Source: Paragorgia papillata
Taxonomy: Eukaryota; Cnidaria; Anthozoa; Scleralcyonacea; Coralliidae
Direction of reading: 5' to 3'
Assembly (NCBI GenBank): GCA_035771165.1
Contig: JAWNZC010000222.1
Coordinates: forward strand, 186,001 to 250,000
Length of the DNA stretch: 64,000 nt
The translations under genes were made by a program, and so were the position numbers. The first letter of the stretch is position 1. Every line of letters begins with the position of its first letter. The notes under the pieces were generated by a model. That model saw only the letters and a list, made by a program, of their open reading frames with translations, was not told the DNA's origin and did not search any database. This document shows, piece by piece, positions 23,420 through 34,830 of this stretch.

Positions 23420-23689
23420 CTGTAAAAATAAAATTCTGAACTTCAAAAAACCCAACATTTTGGGTCTGTTACGCAAGTTTCAAGGCAAACCCACTTACTA
23501 GAGGTTGCTAAATATACACCAGTACATAGTGTTCAATTTGCTTTGGTTTAGTTTATTTATTTCGGTTTGGTTATTGGAGACCAAGTTTTTACATTTTGAT
23601 GAGAAAAGCTAAGTGTTTACCATTAGTTAGCTAAACACATTTTAAGTCAGAAGTTTCCAACCTAGGGTATACCTATCTCTCAGGAGTAT

Positions 23690-24115
23690 GCCATGGCATT
23701 TTTACCCCTTTTCGGCCTGAGCTGGCCCAAAACGACCATTTTTTTATTTTACTCTGTTTAACACCAGATGATTTTACTCATAAAAGAGAGAACCCTCAGA
23801 CATCCTAGACACCAATGAGTTAACAAATGATTAACCCATTCCTGCCTGAGCTGGTCAAAAATGGTTCCTTTATTGTTTTACTCTGTCTAACACCAGATGA
23901 TTTTACTCATAAAAGAGAGAACCCTCAGCCATCCTAGACAGCAATGAGTTAACAAGTGATTAACCCATTCCTGCCTGAGCTGACCAAAAATGGTCCCTTT
24001 ATTATTTTACTCAGTTTAACACCAGATGATTTTACTTGTCAAAAAAAGAACCCTCAGCCTGCCTATATATAGGTAGCAGTGGTTTAACCCATTCTTGTCT
24101 GAGCCGTCCAAAACG
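23690..24115. repeat. 129-bp tandem repeat, three diverged copies
   Basis: Each copy has CCTGAGCTG..CCAAAA, TTTTACTCTGTYTAACACCA, GATGATTTTACTCATAAAAG, AGAACCCTCAG and AATGAGTTAAC in order. Starts of the ACTCTGTTTAACACC word are at about 23751, 23880 and 24009. The AACACCAGA..TTTTACT portion is the parental form of the 25-bp array unit; the AACCCATTCCTGCCTGAG and GAACCCTCAG portions match the 97-bp MITE at 51468, 53235 and 53347. Confidence 0.8.
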
Positions 24116-24219
24116 ACCTCTTTTTGTCGTCGTGGCAATAGAAGTGTCACTAAAATGGACAAATAAATTCCCAACGCAACAAGGTAAAGAATCAGACGCA
24201 GTTTAACGGTACTCTGTTA

Positions 24220-24606
24220 AAAGTTTTTTGAACGTAGCTTAAAAAGTTACTGTTGATGACCCAACATTTCAACACTCGCCGTCATCATCATTTAATGGAG
24301 AGTGGGCGCTACTGCTGTGCGAAGCTTCCAAACAAGTCTTTGGTGGTATCGTGGATGGTAGTGATAATTTTTGAATTAACCCACGCTTGCAAAACCAACC
24401 ATGAGATTGTGTGGGATAATTCAAAAATTATCACTACCAATCCACGGTACCACCAAGGACGTTGTTTAGAAGCTAATGGCACATCACACTCCATTAAATT
24501 GTGATGAGGGCGGTCTATTGCCGGAAGCCTACTCGCATCTTGTTAACTAGTAACTTTTAAGCTTCAAAAAACTTTTAAGCTAGAGTAGCGTTAAACTATG
24601 TCTGAT
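24220..24606. mobile_element. Dispersed element interrupted by a foldback
   Basis: 24224-24270 and 24555-24606 match 14835-14935 in pieces (GTTCAAAAAACTTTTAAGC, AGAGTAGCGTTAAACTATG, GTTGAAAYGTTGGGTCAT inverted). Between them a palindrome at 24279-24515 (CATCATTTAATGGAG against CTCCATTAAATTGTGATGA, GATAATTTTTGAATTA mirrored) is related to the foldback at 13628-14019. Confidence 0.6.
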
Positions 24607-24636
24607 TATTAAAATGTTGTAACAAAAGAATATTAC

Positions 24637-27600
24637 CTTTTGGAGGAAAGACCAGCTTGTTTGTGACTTTAGCAGGTACAGGTCGAGAAGTCTTCCTGCA
24701 GACAAAAGTCTTTTCGTAGCTGTCTGGAGTTTTCAGGAGCCTCTCAAAGTCCATTTCATGATGACACTGGTTACATTGATCACATTTATTGTAAATGTTA
24801 TAGCGAAGTTCTGGCCACAACTCTTTCACCATTTTTAAAAAGATCTGGTGGAGCTGCATGACAGCCCTCCACAGGGTATTTAGTTGACCACGTTTCCCTA
24901 TCCTGGCAGAAAAATCAATCAAGTTTTTAGTTTTCTTGGTTATGCAAAACTTAACTTCTTCTGGCTCGGCCATGTTGTAAACACCAAGGAATCCTTCTTT
25001 CCAATAAAACATGTAGTCAGAATCCTGGTGGCAACGGACCATTTGTCGTTCAAACAGACCAACGGGGACACGACTATGGAATTTGTATATGCTCTTTGTT
25101 TCCCACTGGTCTTCTGATGCATGTGTTGGCCATACATCTTGAATGGTATCAGGATGGGTTTCAGGCATTAGTGCTGGGATAAAGGTGTATCTCTTCTTGA
25201 TTTCTTTTCCCTCATACTCAGTTTCTTTCAGCGTCATTTCATAACCCACATCAAAATGATAGAGTAGATGAGCAAGCTTCTTAAAGTCAGCTTCTTCAGG
25301 AACAGCGTCATACCAAATGCATCGCAAAAGAGATGCTGAAAGTACGCCATGATCAATGAATTCTTTTTTTCTCTGCTCCAAATTTCACATCATCCATGTT
25401 GCAAGCTTTAAAAGCTTCTTTGTATTGCAGGTGAGAAGACAAATCATGATGAACGACATCTTTGATCAACATGATAAGCCATTGGGGATCTAGAAAGACA
25501 AGCTCTTTTAGCTGTTCGACGTGTGCGAATCTTAAAACTTTTCCAAGGCCAACAAGATAGAGAATAATTGAATTCAAGGTTTCTTTCCTGTCAAAAACTT
25601 CTTTGAACTCTTGATTGTTTTCACAGAACCACTCTTCAAGCTTTTCAAATGTTAGGAACTTTTGCTGCTTTTCTTTATTCAGTTTCATTCTTAAAGTTGG
25701 CAACAATTCCTCAATTCTTATCCATAGTGATGGCAAAGCGGTACTCAGATGAGGAAACAAAACTGTGTTGCTTCCAGTTCGAATCAGTTCTTGCTTCAGC
25801 AAATCAATTACTTGCACAGGACTTGTCTCAGTTTCTTCCCTGGATTCATCTCCAACTTCCGAAGCTTCATCTCCAACTTCCGAGGATTCATCTTCAGCTT
25901 CCGAGGCTTCATCTTCACTTTCCGAGGCTTCATCTTCACTTTCCGAGGCTTCATCTTCACTTTCCGAGGCTTCATCTTCACTTGCCGAGGCTTCATCTTC
26001 ACTTTCCGAGGCTTCATCTTCACTTTCCGAGGCTTCATCTTCACTTTCCCAGGCTGCATCTTTCCGGACTTTATCTCCAGCTGATGCTGGAACAATAACT
26101 GTTTTAGCATTAGCATCTTGATTGTTCTCATGCGATGCAAAAGCTGTTGGAAGAACTGGTCGTTTTCCTAACAATAACCTTAGTTTTTCAATCCTGTTCT
26201 TGTAAAAAGGATCATTTTTTGTTTCCAACTTTTTTATATCATCTTTTATAAACTCCACATCTAGACATTCTTGTTCGCCAATTTTGGTCACCATTTGTTC
26301 ACATTTAATTTTGACAAGACTTGGGTCTTGAATAAGGTCACATTTTGTTGCAGCCACCATGACAACAGGTCGCGGCACAATGCTCTTTACTTCATTAATC
26401 CACTTGCCAATATTTTCATAATATGATTCATCAGTCATTTCATACTCTGAAATATCCACAACCAAAAGAAACAAAGACTTTTCTTCCATAAAGTAATGAC
26501 TCACAGTTTGGTACTCCATGTGACCACCAAAATCCCAGATTTCAAGCTCAAGATCCTTATTTGCAGGATCTGGAAACCACTTTCTGATCTCAATCCCTTC
26601 TGTTCTCTCCTCTGGTCTGGTCAACCTTGATTCTCCCAACAACAATCCATTAACCAGACTTGTTTTTCCAGCACCAGTATTTCCAATCACCAACAGTCGA
26701 AGCCGTTTAGAGTGAGCTTTGCCAAACTTTGCAATGTCTCGGAAATATTTCAAAATTGCACTAGGACTTTCACAAATAACTTGTGGTGGTGTACCTAGCA
26801 CGTTGCCTTTGAGGTTAAATTTCACATTCCGGTCAATTAAGTTAGTAAAACTTTCTGACAATTCAGTTAGTCTATTTGACCCCATATTTAAACTGACAAG
26901 ATTGGGAAGTTCAAGTACAGCATCTGGCAAAACATGGATGGTGTTGTTGCTAAAGTCCAGATCTTCTAAATTAATGCAATTCTGGAGACCATCCGGGAAT
27001 TTTTCAAGACTACAGCCCCTCATATGCAGCTTTCTTAAATTCTTCAATTTAGCAATTGAAAATGGCAGCTTACCAAGGTTGGCGTTGCGGGAAAGGCTCA
27101 GATCTTCTAAATTAATGCAATTCTCGAGAGCATCCGGGAATATTTCAAGACTGCAGCCCGACATATCCAGCTTTCTTAAATTCTTCAATTTAGCAATTGA
27201 AAACGGCTGCTTACCAAGGTTGGCGTTGGAGGAAAGGTTCAGATCTTCTAAATTAATGCAATTCTCCAGACCATCCGGGAATTTTTCAAGACTACAGCTC
27301 GACATATCGAGCGATCTTAAATTCTTTAATTTAGCAATTGAAAATGGCTGCTTACCAAGGTTGGCGTTGCGGGAAAGGAACAGATCTTCTAAATTAATGC
27401 AATTATCAAGACCATCAGGAACTGTTTCAAGGGCACATGCACTCATTCTAAGCTCTTTCAAATTCTTGAGCCCAGTAATTGAAAATGGCTGCTTACCAAG
27501 CTTGGGATTCTCGCCAAGATTTAAAGCTTCCAAACTGGTGTGATCTTCAAGACCTTGTGGATAAGTATGCAGGTTACAACCGAAAATTGCTAGTCGTTTG

Positions 27601-28553
27601 AGTTTCACAAGTTCACAAAACGAAATTGATTGATCTTGGAAATCATTGTAATATAACCCAAGTACCTCTAGCTGCTTCATCTTGGTTATAGCCGAAGGTA
27701 AGGACTTTAATCCACAGTTAAACAGGACAAGTTTACGAAGATTTAAAACACTACACGACAATTCAAAATTATTACCCAACGGATTATCATAGAAAGATAA
27801 TTCTTGAAGATTGTGTAGTTGATCCATTCCAGTAGGTAAAATCTTCTCCCCTTTGGCAAATAACAAGAACCTTTGAAGGTTTGTCATTCCTTCAAGCGGA
27901 ATTGTGCTACACTCTGATGATGCTCGAAGCTGGGTTAGATTTGTAGGCGACGTTTTTAGAATAATATCCTGATTACCAATTTCAGGAAAATTTTCGATTG
28001 TTTTCCCCCCAGGGTAATGCTCATATCTACCAACATTTACAGTTAACGTGTCTCCTGGTTCCCCACTTGCGATTACCAGTTCTTCCACACCAGAAACCGT
28101 GCATTGGTCTAGACAAGCAAGCGCACCTGGTTTAAAATACCTCATCTTCAGCCTCCGCAGCAATTTCTTCCATCTTGGTAAGGTAAATGGATCTCGGTTT
28201 AATGCTTTACACTGTATGTCCAAACAAATAAAACCATTTTCATCAGTTTTGATTTCACATGACTTCCACACATATTTGTTGTGCTGGTGTTTCTTGTCAG
28301 GATTAAGATCACTCCATTCGTCATAGAGACTAACTGAAGTATATTTACCCAAGCCATCGATACTACATTGCAGAAACTCTGCCACATCTCTATGAAAAAG
28401 CACGATGTCCTTGATCGTGGGATGATTCAATAGTTCCCGAGGAATAGCATCTTTCACAAAACCTGCATCTCTTAAATCCATTACACATTTTCCATCCACA
28501 TTGTTGGACCAACACTTGACACCGTTAACGGTAAAAGAAATGTTGCCACTCAT
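24637..28553 (-). CDS. Roco-family protein: LRR-Roc(GTPase)-COR, frameshifted in COR
   Basis: The first ATG reads MSGNISFTVNGVKCW. Residues about 1-190 are not recognised. About 190-600 are leucine-rich repeats, several in 47-residue paired cassettes (NCINLEDL.LS.NANLGKQPF, then SIAKLKNLR.LDM). The Roc GTPase domain has P-loop GNTGAGKTSL (near 622), DFGGH (near 673) and TKCD (near 735). An acidic SEDEASE heptad run covers about 834-903, then COR follows. A 7-A run at 25364-25370 throws the frame: residue 1066 is followed by a stop, while the next frame continues COR (EFIDHGVLSASLL, HFDVGYEM) and a CDQCNQCHH cluster. Removing one A gives about 1,305 residues to the donor AAAAG|GTAATA. No kinase domain is present, so it resembles MFHAS1-type rather than LRRK proteins. 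Roco proteins act in cytosolic signalling and innate immunity in animals; the role here is inferred. The frameshift may be a sequencing error, a real null allele or slippage. Confidence 0.85.
25855..26052 (-). repeat. 21-bp coding minisatellite (acidic heptads)
   Basis: The plus-strand unit CTTTCCGAGGCTTCATCTTCA is repeated about 9 times. On the minus strand it encodes the heptad SEDEASE with small variants (SASEDEA, SEAEDES, SEVGDEA). It lies between Roc and COR, a place where Roco proteins normally have only a short connection. Confidence 0.9.
26958..27520 (-). repeat. 141-bp coding repeat: duplicated LRR cassettes
   Basis: CAGATCTTCTAAATTAATGC recurs at exact 141-bp steps (about 26958, 27099, 27240, 27381), followed each time by GCAATTGAAAAYGGC and TTACCAAGGTTGGCGTTG. 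Each unit is 47 residues, that is two LRRs. The high nucleotide identity shows recent tandem duplication inside the exon. Confidence 0.9.
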
Positions 28554-28601
28554 TCTGAAGACTTAATTTCAGTGACACAAAATATGATTTCTTGAATGTT
28601 T

Positions 28602-31600
28602 TGATTGTACTTTGGAATGAAAGTTGGACTGGATTTTGATTGTACTTTGGAATGAAAGTTGAACTGGATTTTGACTGTACTTTGGAATGAAAGTTGAACT
28701 GGATTTTGACTGTACTTTGGAATGAAAGTTGGACTGGATTTTGATTGTACTTTGGAATGAAAGTTGCACTGGATTTTGACTGTAGTTTGGAATGAAAGTT
28801 GGATTAGATGTTTGACTGTACTTTGAATGAAAGTTGAATTGGATTTTGATTGTACTTTGGAATGAAAGTTAGACTGGATGCTTGACTGTACTTTGGAATG
28901 AAAGTTGAACTGGATTTGATTGTACTTTGGAATGAAACTTGGACTGGATGCTTGACTGTACCTTGGAATGAAAGTTGGACGGGATGCTTGACTGTACTTT
29001 GGAATGAAAGTTGGACTGGATGCTTGACTGTACTTTGGAATGAAAGTTGGACTGGATGCTTGACTGTACTTTGGAATGAAAATTGAACTGTATTTTGACT
29101 GTACTTTGGAATGAAAGTTGAACTGGATTTTGACTGTAGTTTGGAATGAAAGTTGCACTGGATTTTGATTGTACTTTGGAATGAAAGTTGAACTGGATGC
29201 TTGACTGTACTTTGCAATGAAAGTTGAATTGGATTTTGATTGTACTTTGGAATGAAAGTTGGACTGGATGCTTGACTGTACTTTGGAATGAAAGTTAGAC
29301 TGGATGCTTGACTGTACTTTGGAATGAAAGTTGGACTGGATGCTTGACTGTACTTTGGAATGAAAGTTGGACTGGATTTTGATTGTACTTTGGAATGAAA
29401 GTTGAACTGGATTTTGACTGTACTTTGGAATGAAAGTTGAACTGGATTTTGACTGTACTTTGGAATGAAAGTTGGACTGGATTTTGATTGTACTTTGGAA
29501 TGAAAGTTGCACTGGATTTTGACTGTTGTTTGGAATGAAAGTTGGATTAGATGTTTGACTGTACTTTGAATGAAAGTTGAATTGGATTTTGATTGTACTT
29601 TGGAATGAAAGTTAGACTGGATGCTTGACTGTACTTTGGAATGAAAGTTAGACTGGATGCTTGACTGTACTTTGGAATGAAAGTTGGACTGGATGCTTGA
29701 CTGTACTTTGGAATGAAAGTTGGACTGGATTTTGATTGTACTTTGGAATGAAAGTTGGACTGGATGCTTGACTGTACTTTGGAATGAAAGTTGGACTGGA
29801 TGCTTGACTGTACTTTGGAATGAAAATTGAACTGTATTTTGACTGTACTTTGGAATGAAAGATGAACTGGATTTTGACTGTAGTTTGGAATGAAAGTTGC
29901 ACTGGATTTTGATTGTACTTTGGAATGAAAGTTGAACTGGATTTTGACTGTACTTTGGAATGAAAGTTGAACTGGATTTTGATTGTACTTTGGAATGAAA
30001 GTTGGACTGGATGCTTGACTTTACTTTGGAATGAAAGTTAGACTGGATGTTTGACTGTACTTTGGAATGAAAATTGGGCTGGATGCTTGACTGTACTTTG
30101 GAATGAAAGTTGGACTGGATTTTGATTGTACTTTGGAATGAAAGTTGGACTGGATTTTGACTGTACTTTGGAATGAAAGTTGAACTGGATTTTGATTGTA
30201 CTTTGGAATGAAAGTTGGACTGGATGCTTGACTGTACTTTGGAATGAAAGTTGGACTCGATGCTTGACTGTACTTTGGAATGAAAGTTGAACTGGATTTT
30301 GATTGTACTTTGGAATGAAAGTTGGACTGGATGCTTGACTGTACTTTGGAATGAAAGTTGGACTCGATGCTTGACTGTACTTTGGAATGAAAGTTGAACT
30401 GGATTTTGATTGTACTTTGGAATGAAAGTTGGACTGGATTTTGATTGTACTTTGGAATGAAAGTTGGACTGGATTTTGACTGTACTTTGGAATGAAAGTT
30501 GGACTGGATTTTGACTGTACTTTGGAATGAAAGTTGGACTGGATGCTTGACTGTACTTTGGAATGAAAGTTGGGCTGGATGCTTGACTGTACTTTGGAAT
30601 GAAAGTTGGACTGGATTTTTATTGTACTTTGGAATGAAAGTTGGACTGGATGCTTGACTGTACTTTGGAATGAAAGATGGACTGGATGCTTGACTGTACT
30701 TTGGAATGAAAGTTGGGCTGGATGCTTGACTGTACTTTGGAATGAAAGTTGGACTCGATGCTTGACTGTACTTTGGAATGAAAGTTGAACTGGATTTTGA
30801 TTGTACTTTGGAATGAAAGTTGGACTGGATGCTTGACTGTACTTTGGAATGAAAGATGGACTGGATGCTTGACTGTACTTTGGAATGAAAGTTGAACTGG
30901 ATTTTGACTGTCCTTTGGAATGAAAGTTGAACTGGATTTTGATTGTACTTTGGAATGAAAGTTGGACTGGATGCTTGACTGTACTTTGGAATGAAAGTTG
31001 GATTGGATGCTTGGCTGTACTTTGGAATGAAAGTTGGATTGGATGCTTGACTGTACTTTGCAATGAAAGTTGGATTGGATGCTTGACTGTACTTTGGAAT
31101 AAAAGTTGGATTGGATGTTTGTTTGTAATTTGGAATGAAAGTTGGACTGGATTTCGACTGCACTTTGGAATGTAAGTTGGATTGGATGCTTTGACTGTAC
31201 TTTGGAATGAAAGTTGGATTGGATGCTTGACTGTACCTTGGAATGAAAGTTGGACTGGATGTTTTACAGTACTTTGGAATGTAAGTTGCACTGGATTTTG
31301 ACTGTACTTTGGAATGTAAGTTGCACTGGATTTTGACTGTACTTTGGAATGTAAGTTGACTGGATTCTGACTGTACTTTGGAATGTAAGTTGCACTGGAT
31401 TTTGACTGTACTTTGGAATGTAAGTTGCACTGGATTTTGACTGTACTTTGGAATGAAAGTTGCACTGGATTTTGACTGTACTTTGGAATGTAAGTTGCAC
31501 TGGATTTTGACTGTACTTTGGAATGAAAGTTGGACTAGATGTTTGACTGTACTTTGGAATGAAAGTTGGACTGGATTTTGACTGTACTTTGGAATGTAAG

Positions 31601-33610
31601 TTGGATTGGATGCTTGGCTGTATTTTGGAATGAAAGTGGGATTGGATGCTTGACTGTACTTTGGAATGAAAGTTGCACTGGATTTTGACTGTACTTTGGA
31701 ATGTAAGTTGACTGGATTTTGACTGTACTTTGGAATGTAAGTTGCACTGGATTTTGACTGTACTTTGGAATGTAAGTTGCACTGGATTTTGACTGTACTT
31801 TGGAATGAAAGTTGCACTGGATTTTGACTGTACTTTGGAATGTAAGTGGCACTGGATTTTGACTGTACTTTGGAATGAAAGTTGGACTAGATGTTTGACT
31901 GTACTTTGGAATGTAAGTTGACTGGATTTTGACTGTACTTTGGAATGTAAGTTGCACTGGATTTTGACTGTACTTTGGAATGTAAGTTGCACTGGATTTT
32001 GACTGTACTTTGGAATGAAAGTTGCACTGGATTTTGACTGTACTTTGGAATGTAAGTTGCACTGGATTTTGACTGTACTTTGGAATGAAAGTTGGACTAG
32101 ATGTTTGACTGTACTTTGGAATGAAAGTTGGACTGGATTTTGACTGTACTTTGGAATGTAAGTTGGATTGGATGCTTGGCTGTATTTTGGAATGAAAGTT
32201 GGATTGGATGCTTGACTGTACTTTGGAATGAAAGTTGCACTGGATTTTGACTGTACTTTGGAATGTAAGTTGCACTGGATTTTGACTGTACTTTGGAATG
32301 AAAGTTGGACTAGATGTTTGACTGTACTTTGGAATGAAAGTTGCACTGGATTTTGACTGTACTTTGGAATGTAAGTTGCACTGGATTTTGACTGTACTTT
32401 GGAATGTAAATTGGATTGGATGCTTTGACTGTACTTTGGAATGAAAGTTGGATTGGATGCTTGACTGTACCTTGGAATGAAAGTTGGACTGGATGTTTTA
32501 CAGTACTTTGGAATGTAAGTTGCACTGGATTTTGACTGTACTTTGGAATGTAAGTTGCACTGGATTTTGACTGTACTTTGGAATGTAAGTTGCACTGGAT
32601 TTTGACTGTACTTTGGAATGAAAGTTGCACTGGATTTTGACTGTACTTTGGAATGTAAGTTGCGCTGGATTTTGACTGTACTTTGGAATGAAAGTTGCAC
32701 TGGATTTTGACTGTACTTTGGAATGTAAGTTGCACTGGATTTTGACTGTACTTTGGAATGAAAGTTGGACTAGATGTTTGACTGTACTTTGGAATGAAAG
32801 TTGGACTGGATTTTGACTGTACTTTGGAATGTAAGTTGGATTGGATGCTTGGCTGTATTTTGGAATGAAAGTTGGATTGGATGCTTGACTGTACTTTGGA
32901 ATGAAAGTTGCACTGGATTTTGACTGTACTTTGGAATGTAAGTTGCACTGGATTTTGACTGTACTTTGGAATGAAAGTTGGACTAGATGTTTGACTGTAC
33001 TTTGGAATGAAAGTTGCACTGGATTTTGACTGTACTTTGGAATGTAAGTTGCACTGGATTTTGACTGTACTTTGGAATGTAAATTGGATTGGATGCTTTG
33101 ACTGTACTTTGGAATGAAAGTTGGATTGGATGCTTGACTGTACCTTGGAATGAAAGTTGGACTGGATGTTTTACAGTACTTTGGAATGTAAGTTGCACTG
33201 GATTTTGACTGTACTTTGGAATGTAAGTTGCACTGGATTTTGACTGTACTTTGGAATGTAAGTTGCACTGGATTTTGACTGTACTTTGGAATGAAAGTTG
33301 CACTGGATTTTGACTGTACTTTGGAATGTAAGTTGCGCTGGATTTTGACTGTACTTTGGAATGAAAGTTGGACTGGATTTTGACTGTACTTTGGAATGAA
33401 AGTTGCACTGGATTTTTACTGTGCTTTGGAATGAAAGTTGGATTCGATGTTTGACTGTACTTTGGAATGAAAGTTGTACTGGACTTTGACTGTACTTTGG
33501 AATGAAAGTTGGACTGGATGTTGTACTGTACTTTGGAATGAAAGTTGGACTTTATGTTTGACTGTAGTTTGGAATGAAAGTTAGATTGGATTTTTGAACG
33601 TACTTTGGAG
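28602..33610. repeat. 35/36-bp minisatellite, about 140 copies (5.0 kb)
   Basis: The unit is ACTTTGGAATGAAAGTTGGA followed by CTGGATTTTGACTGT (35 bp) or CTGGATGCTTGACTGT (36 bp). The right half is richer in the GAATGTAAGTTGCAC form and shows a 673-bp higher-order period: AAATTGGATTGG at 32408 and 33081, CTTGGCTGTATTTTGG at 32175 and 32848, ACCTTGGAATG at 32469 and 33142. The minus strand lacks stops over long stretches in several frames, giving spurious Gln/Ser/Lys-rich frames up to 598 codons. The array ends about 50 bp upstream of the Roco ATG. Confidence 0.97.
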
Positions 33611-34046
33611 TAGTGGTTCGACTAAATGTTTGATTACTTTAGAAAGGAGTTTGGACAGGATGTGTGACTGGATGTTTGAATAAATACTTGTCTGAACTTT
33701 GGATTGGTCTTTTAATTGGACGCTGGACTATACTTTGGAATGCAACTTGTACTGATCTTTGGGCAGGAATTTCGACTGAACTTTGAACAGTACTTTGTAC
33801 TAGGTTTTGGACTGGACTGGTCTGGACTTTTGACTTGACTTTGAACAGGACTCTGGACTGGACTGCAGACCTAAGCCCAACAAAAGCCCTAACCCCAATT
33901 AGTGTGCAATTTATGGTCTTAATACTAATAGGTTAACCTGACTCACTGGTAAGTTACATGTATATAGAAAGTAAGAGAGAAGATCAGGTTACTGAATACA
34001 CTGAATACCAGAGTCTTTTTTAGTTTTTGTTTTTTTTAATTTTCAT
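33611..34046. other. Degenerate array flank and unique sequence
   Basis: To about 33870 the sequence still carries GGACTGGACTTTGGA-like words, decayed from the array. The rest is unique AT-rich DNA with no gene seen. Confidence 0.5.
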
Positions 34047-34186
34047 AAGTAATAACATGGCAATGAGGTTGATTAGTGATTAAATGTACCCGAAAGCCGA
34101 GGGAGGTTTAGTAAAAGTCCCGAAGGCGAAGCCCGAGGCTTGAGGGACATTTAATTACTAATCAACCGAAACGCCATGCTATCACT
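34047..34186. mobile_element. Short foldback MITE (AGTAATAACATGGC ends)
   Basis: AAGTAATAACATGGCAATGA and GATTAGTGATTAAAT are mirrored by ATTTAATTACTAATCAACC and GCCATGCTATCACTTT. It is a relative of the TAATAcCATGA family. Confidence 0.65.
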
Positions 34187-34830
34187 TTGTAATATTACTG
34201 TTTCCAAAGAAGAACGAGAGTAAAACAAGAACGCTTTTGTTCGAATCAACAACTTCAAAGTGAATAAATTATTGAGTTGTGATTAATACTAATGGCAATT
34301 CGATAAGTGTTCACTTCATGTATTTGTTAGTTATTATATGCATAAGCGAACTTTGAGGTAAACATTAGGTAGGATTAGTTACTAATCGTACCTAATGCAT
34401 AAAGATTAGGTATGATTAGTTACTAATCTTTATGCATCAGGTTATTTAGAGATTCAATGTCTCTGTGGGAACAATAAAAACCGAGGTGGCCGTGATATTA
34501 GGGACTTTAAGATGCTAGAACGCCGACGGCGGTTAAAACGCAAAATAAGTTTTACAATTTAAAGAAATCACGGTTAACTGACTATTATATTATCGATTTA
34601 AAAAAGTTCTGTCTTATGAAAATTTTTAAAAATTATATACACTTTAGAACTTTTTATAAACTACATATTTACAAAATTTTAGCAAAATTCACCGAAGAAA
34701 ACGCCTAAAAGTCTAACATCTATGTCGACGCGGTCATAGAATTTCGAATCGACAAGATCGCTATTTACGCATGCGTAGCGATACCATTTCTAGTCACCAG
34801 TCCCCTATTGAAATTTCAGTAGGGAGCCAC
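34187..34830. other. Intergenic with small palindromes
   Basis: At 34370-34445 GGATTAGTTACTAATC and GATTAGTTACTAATC words form two short hairpins. No gene seen. Confidence 0.4.

Noticed and set aside
25364..25370. Programmed -1 ribosomal frameshift at A7
   Set aside because: The frame change needed is +1, and no stimulatory structure is evident; an extra base or slippage is simpler.
25649..26140. Plus- and minus-strand frames opposite the acidic heptads
   Set aside because: Shadows of the SEDEASE repeat of the Roco exon, whose own frame continues in both directions with domain similarity.
26719..27543. 274-codon plus-strand frame
   Set aside because: Antisense shadow of the LRR region, kept open by the 141-bp repeat.
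28550..33408. Very long open frames on the minus strand (up to 598 codons, Gln/Ser/Lys-rich)
   Set aside because: They lie wholly inside the 35/36-bp tandem array, overlap each other in several frames and have no start context or flanking domain. They follow from stop-free repeat units.
16626..33610. CRISPR-like arrays
   Set aside because: Units are contiguous degenerate copies without unique spacers, in a eukaryotic intron-bearing sequence. These are minisatellites.
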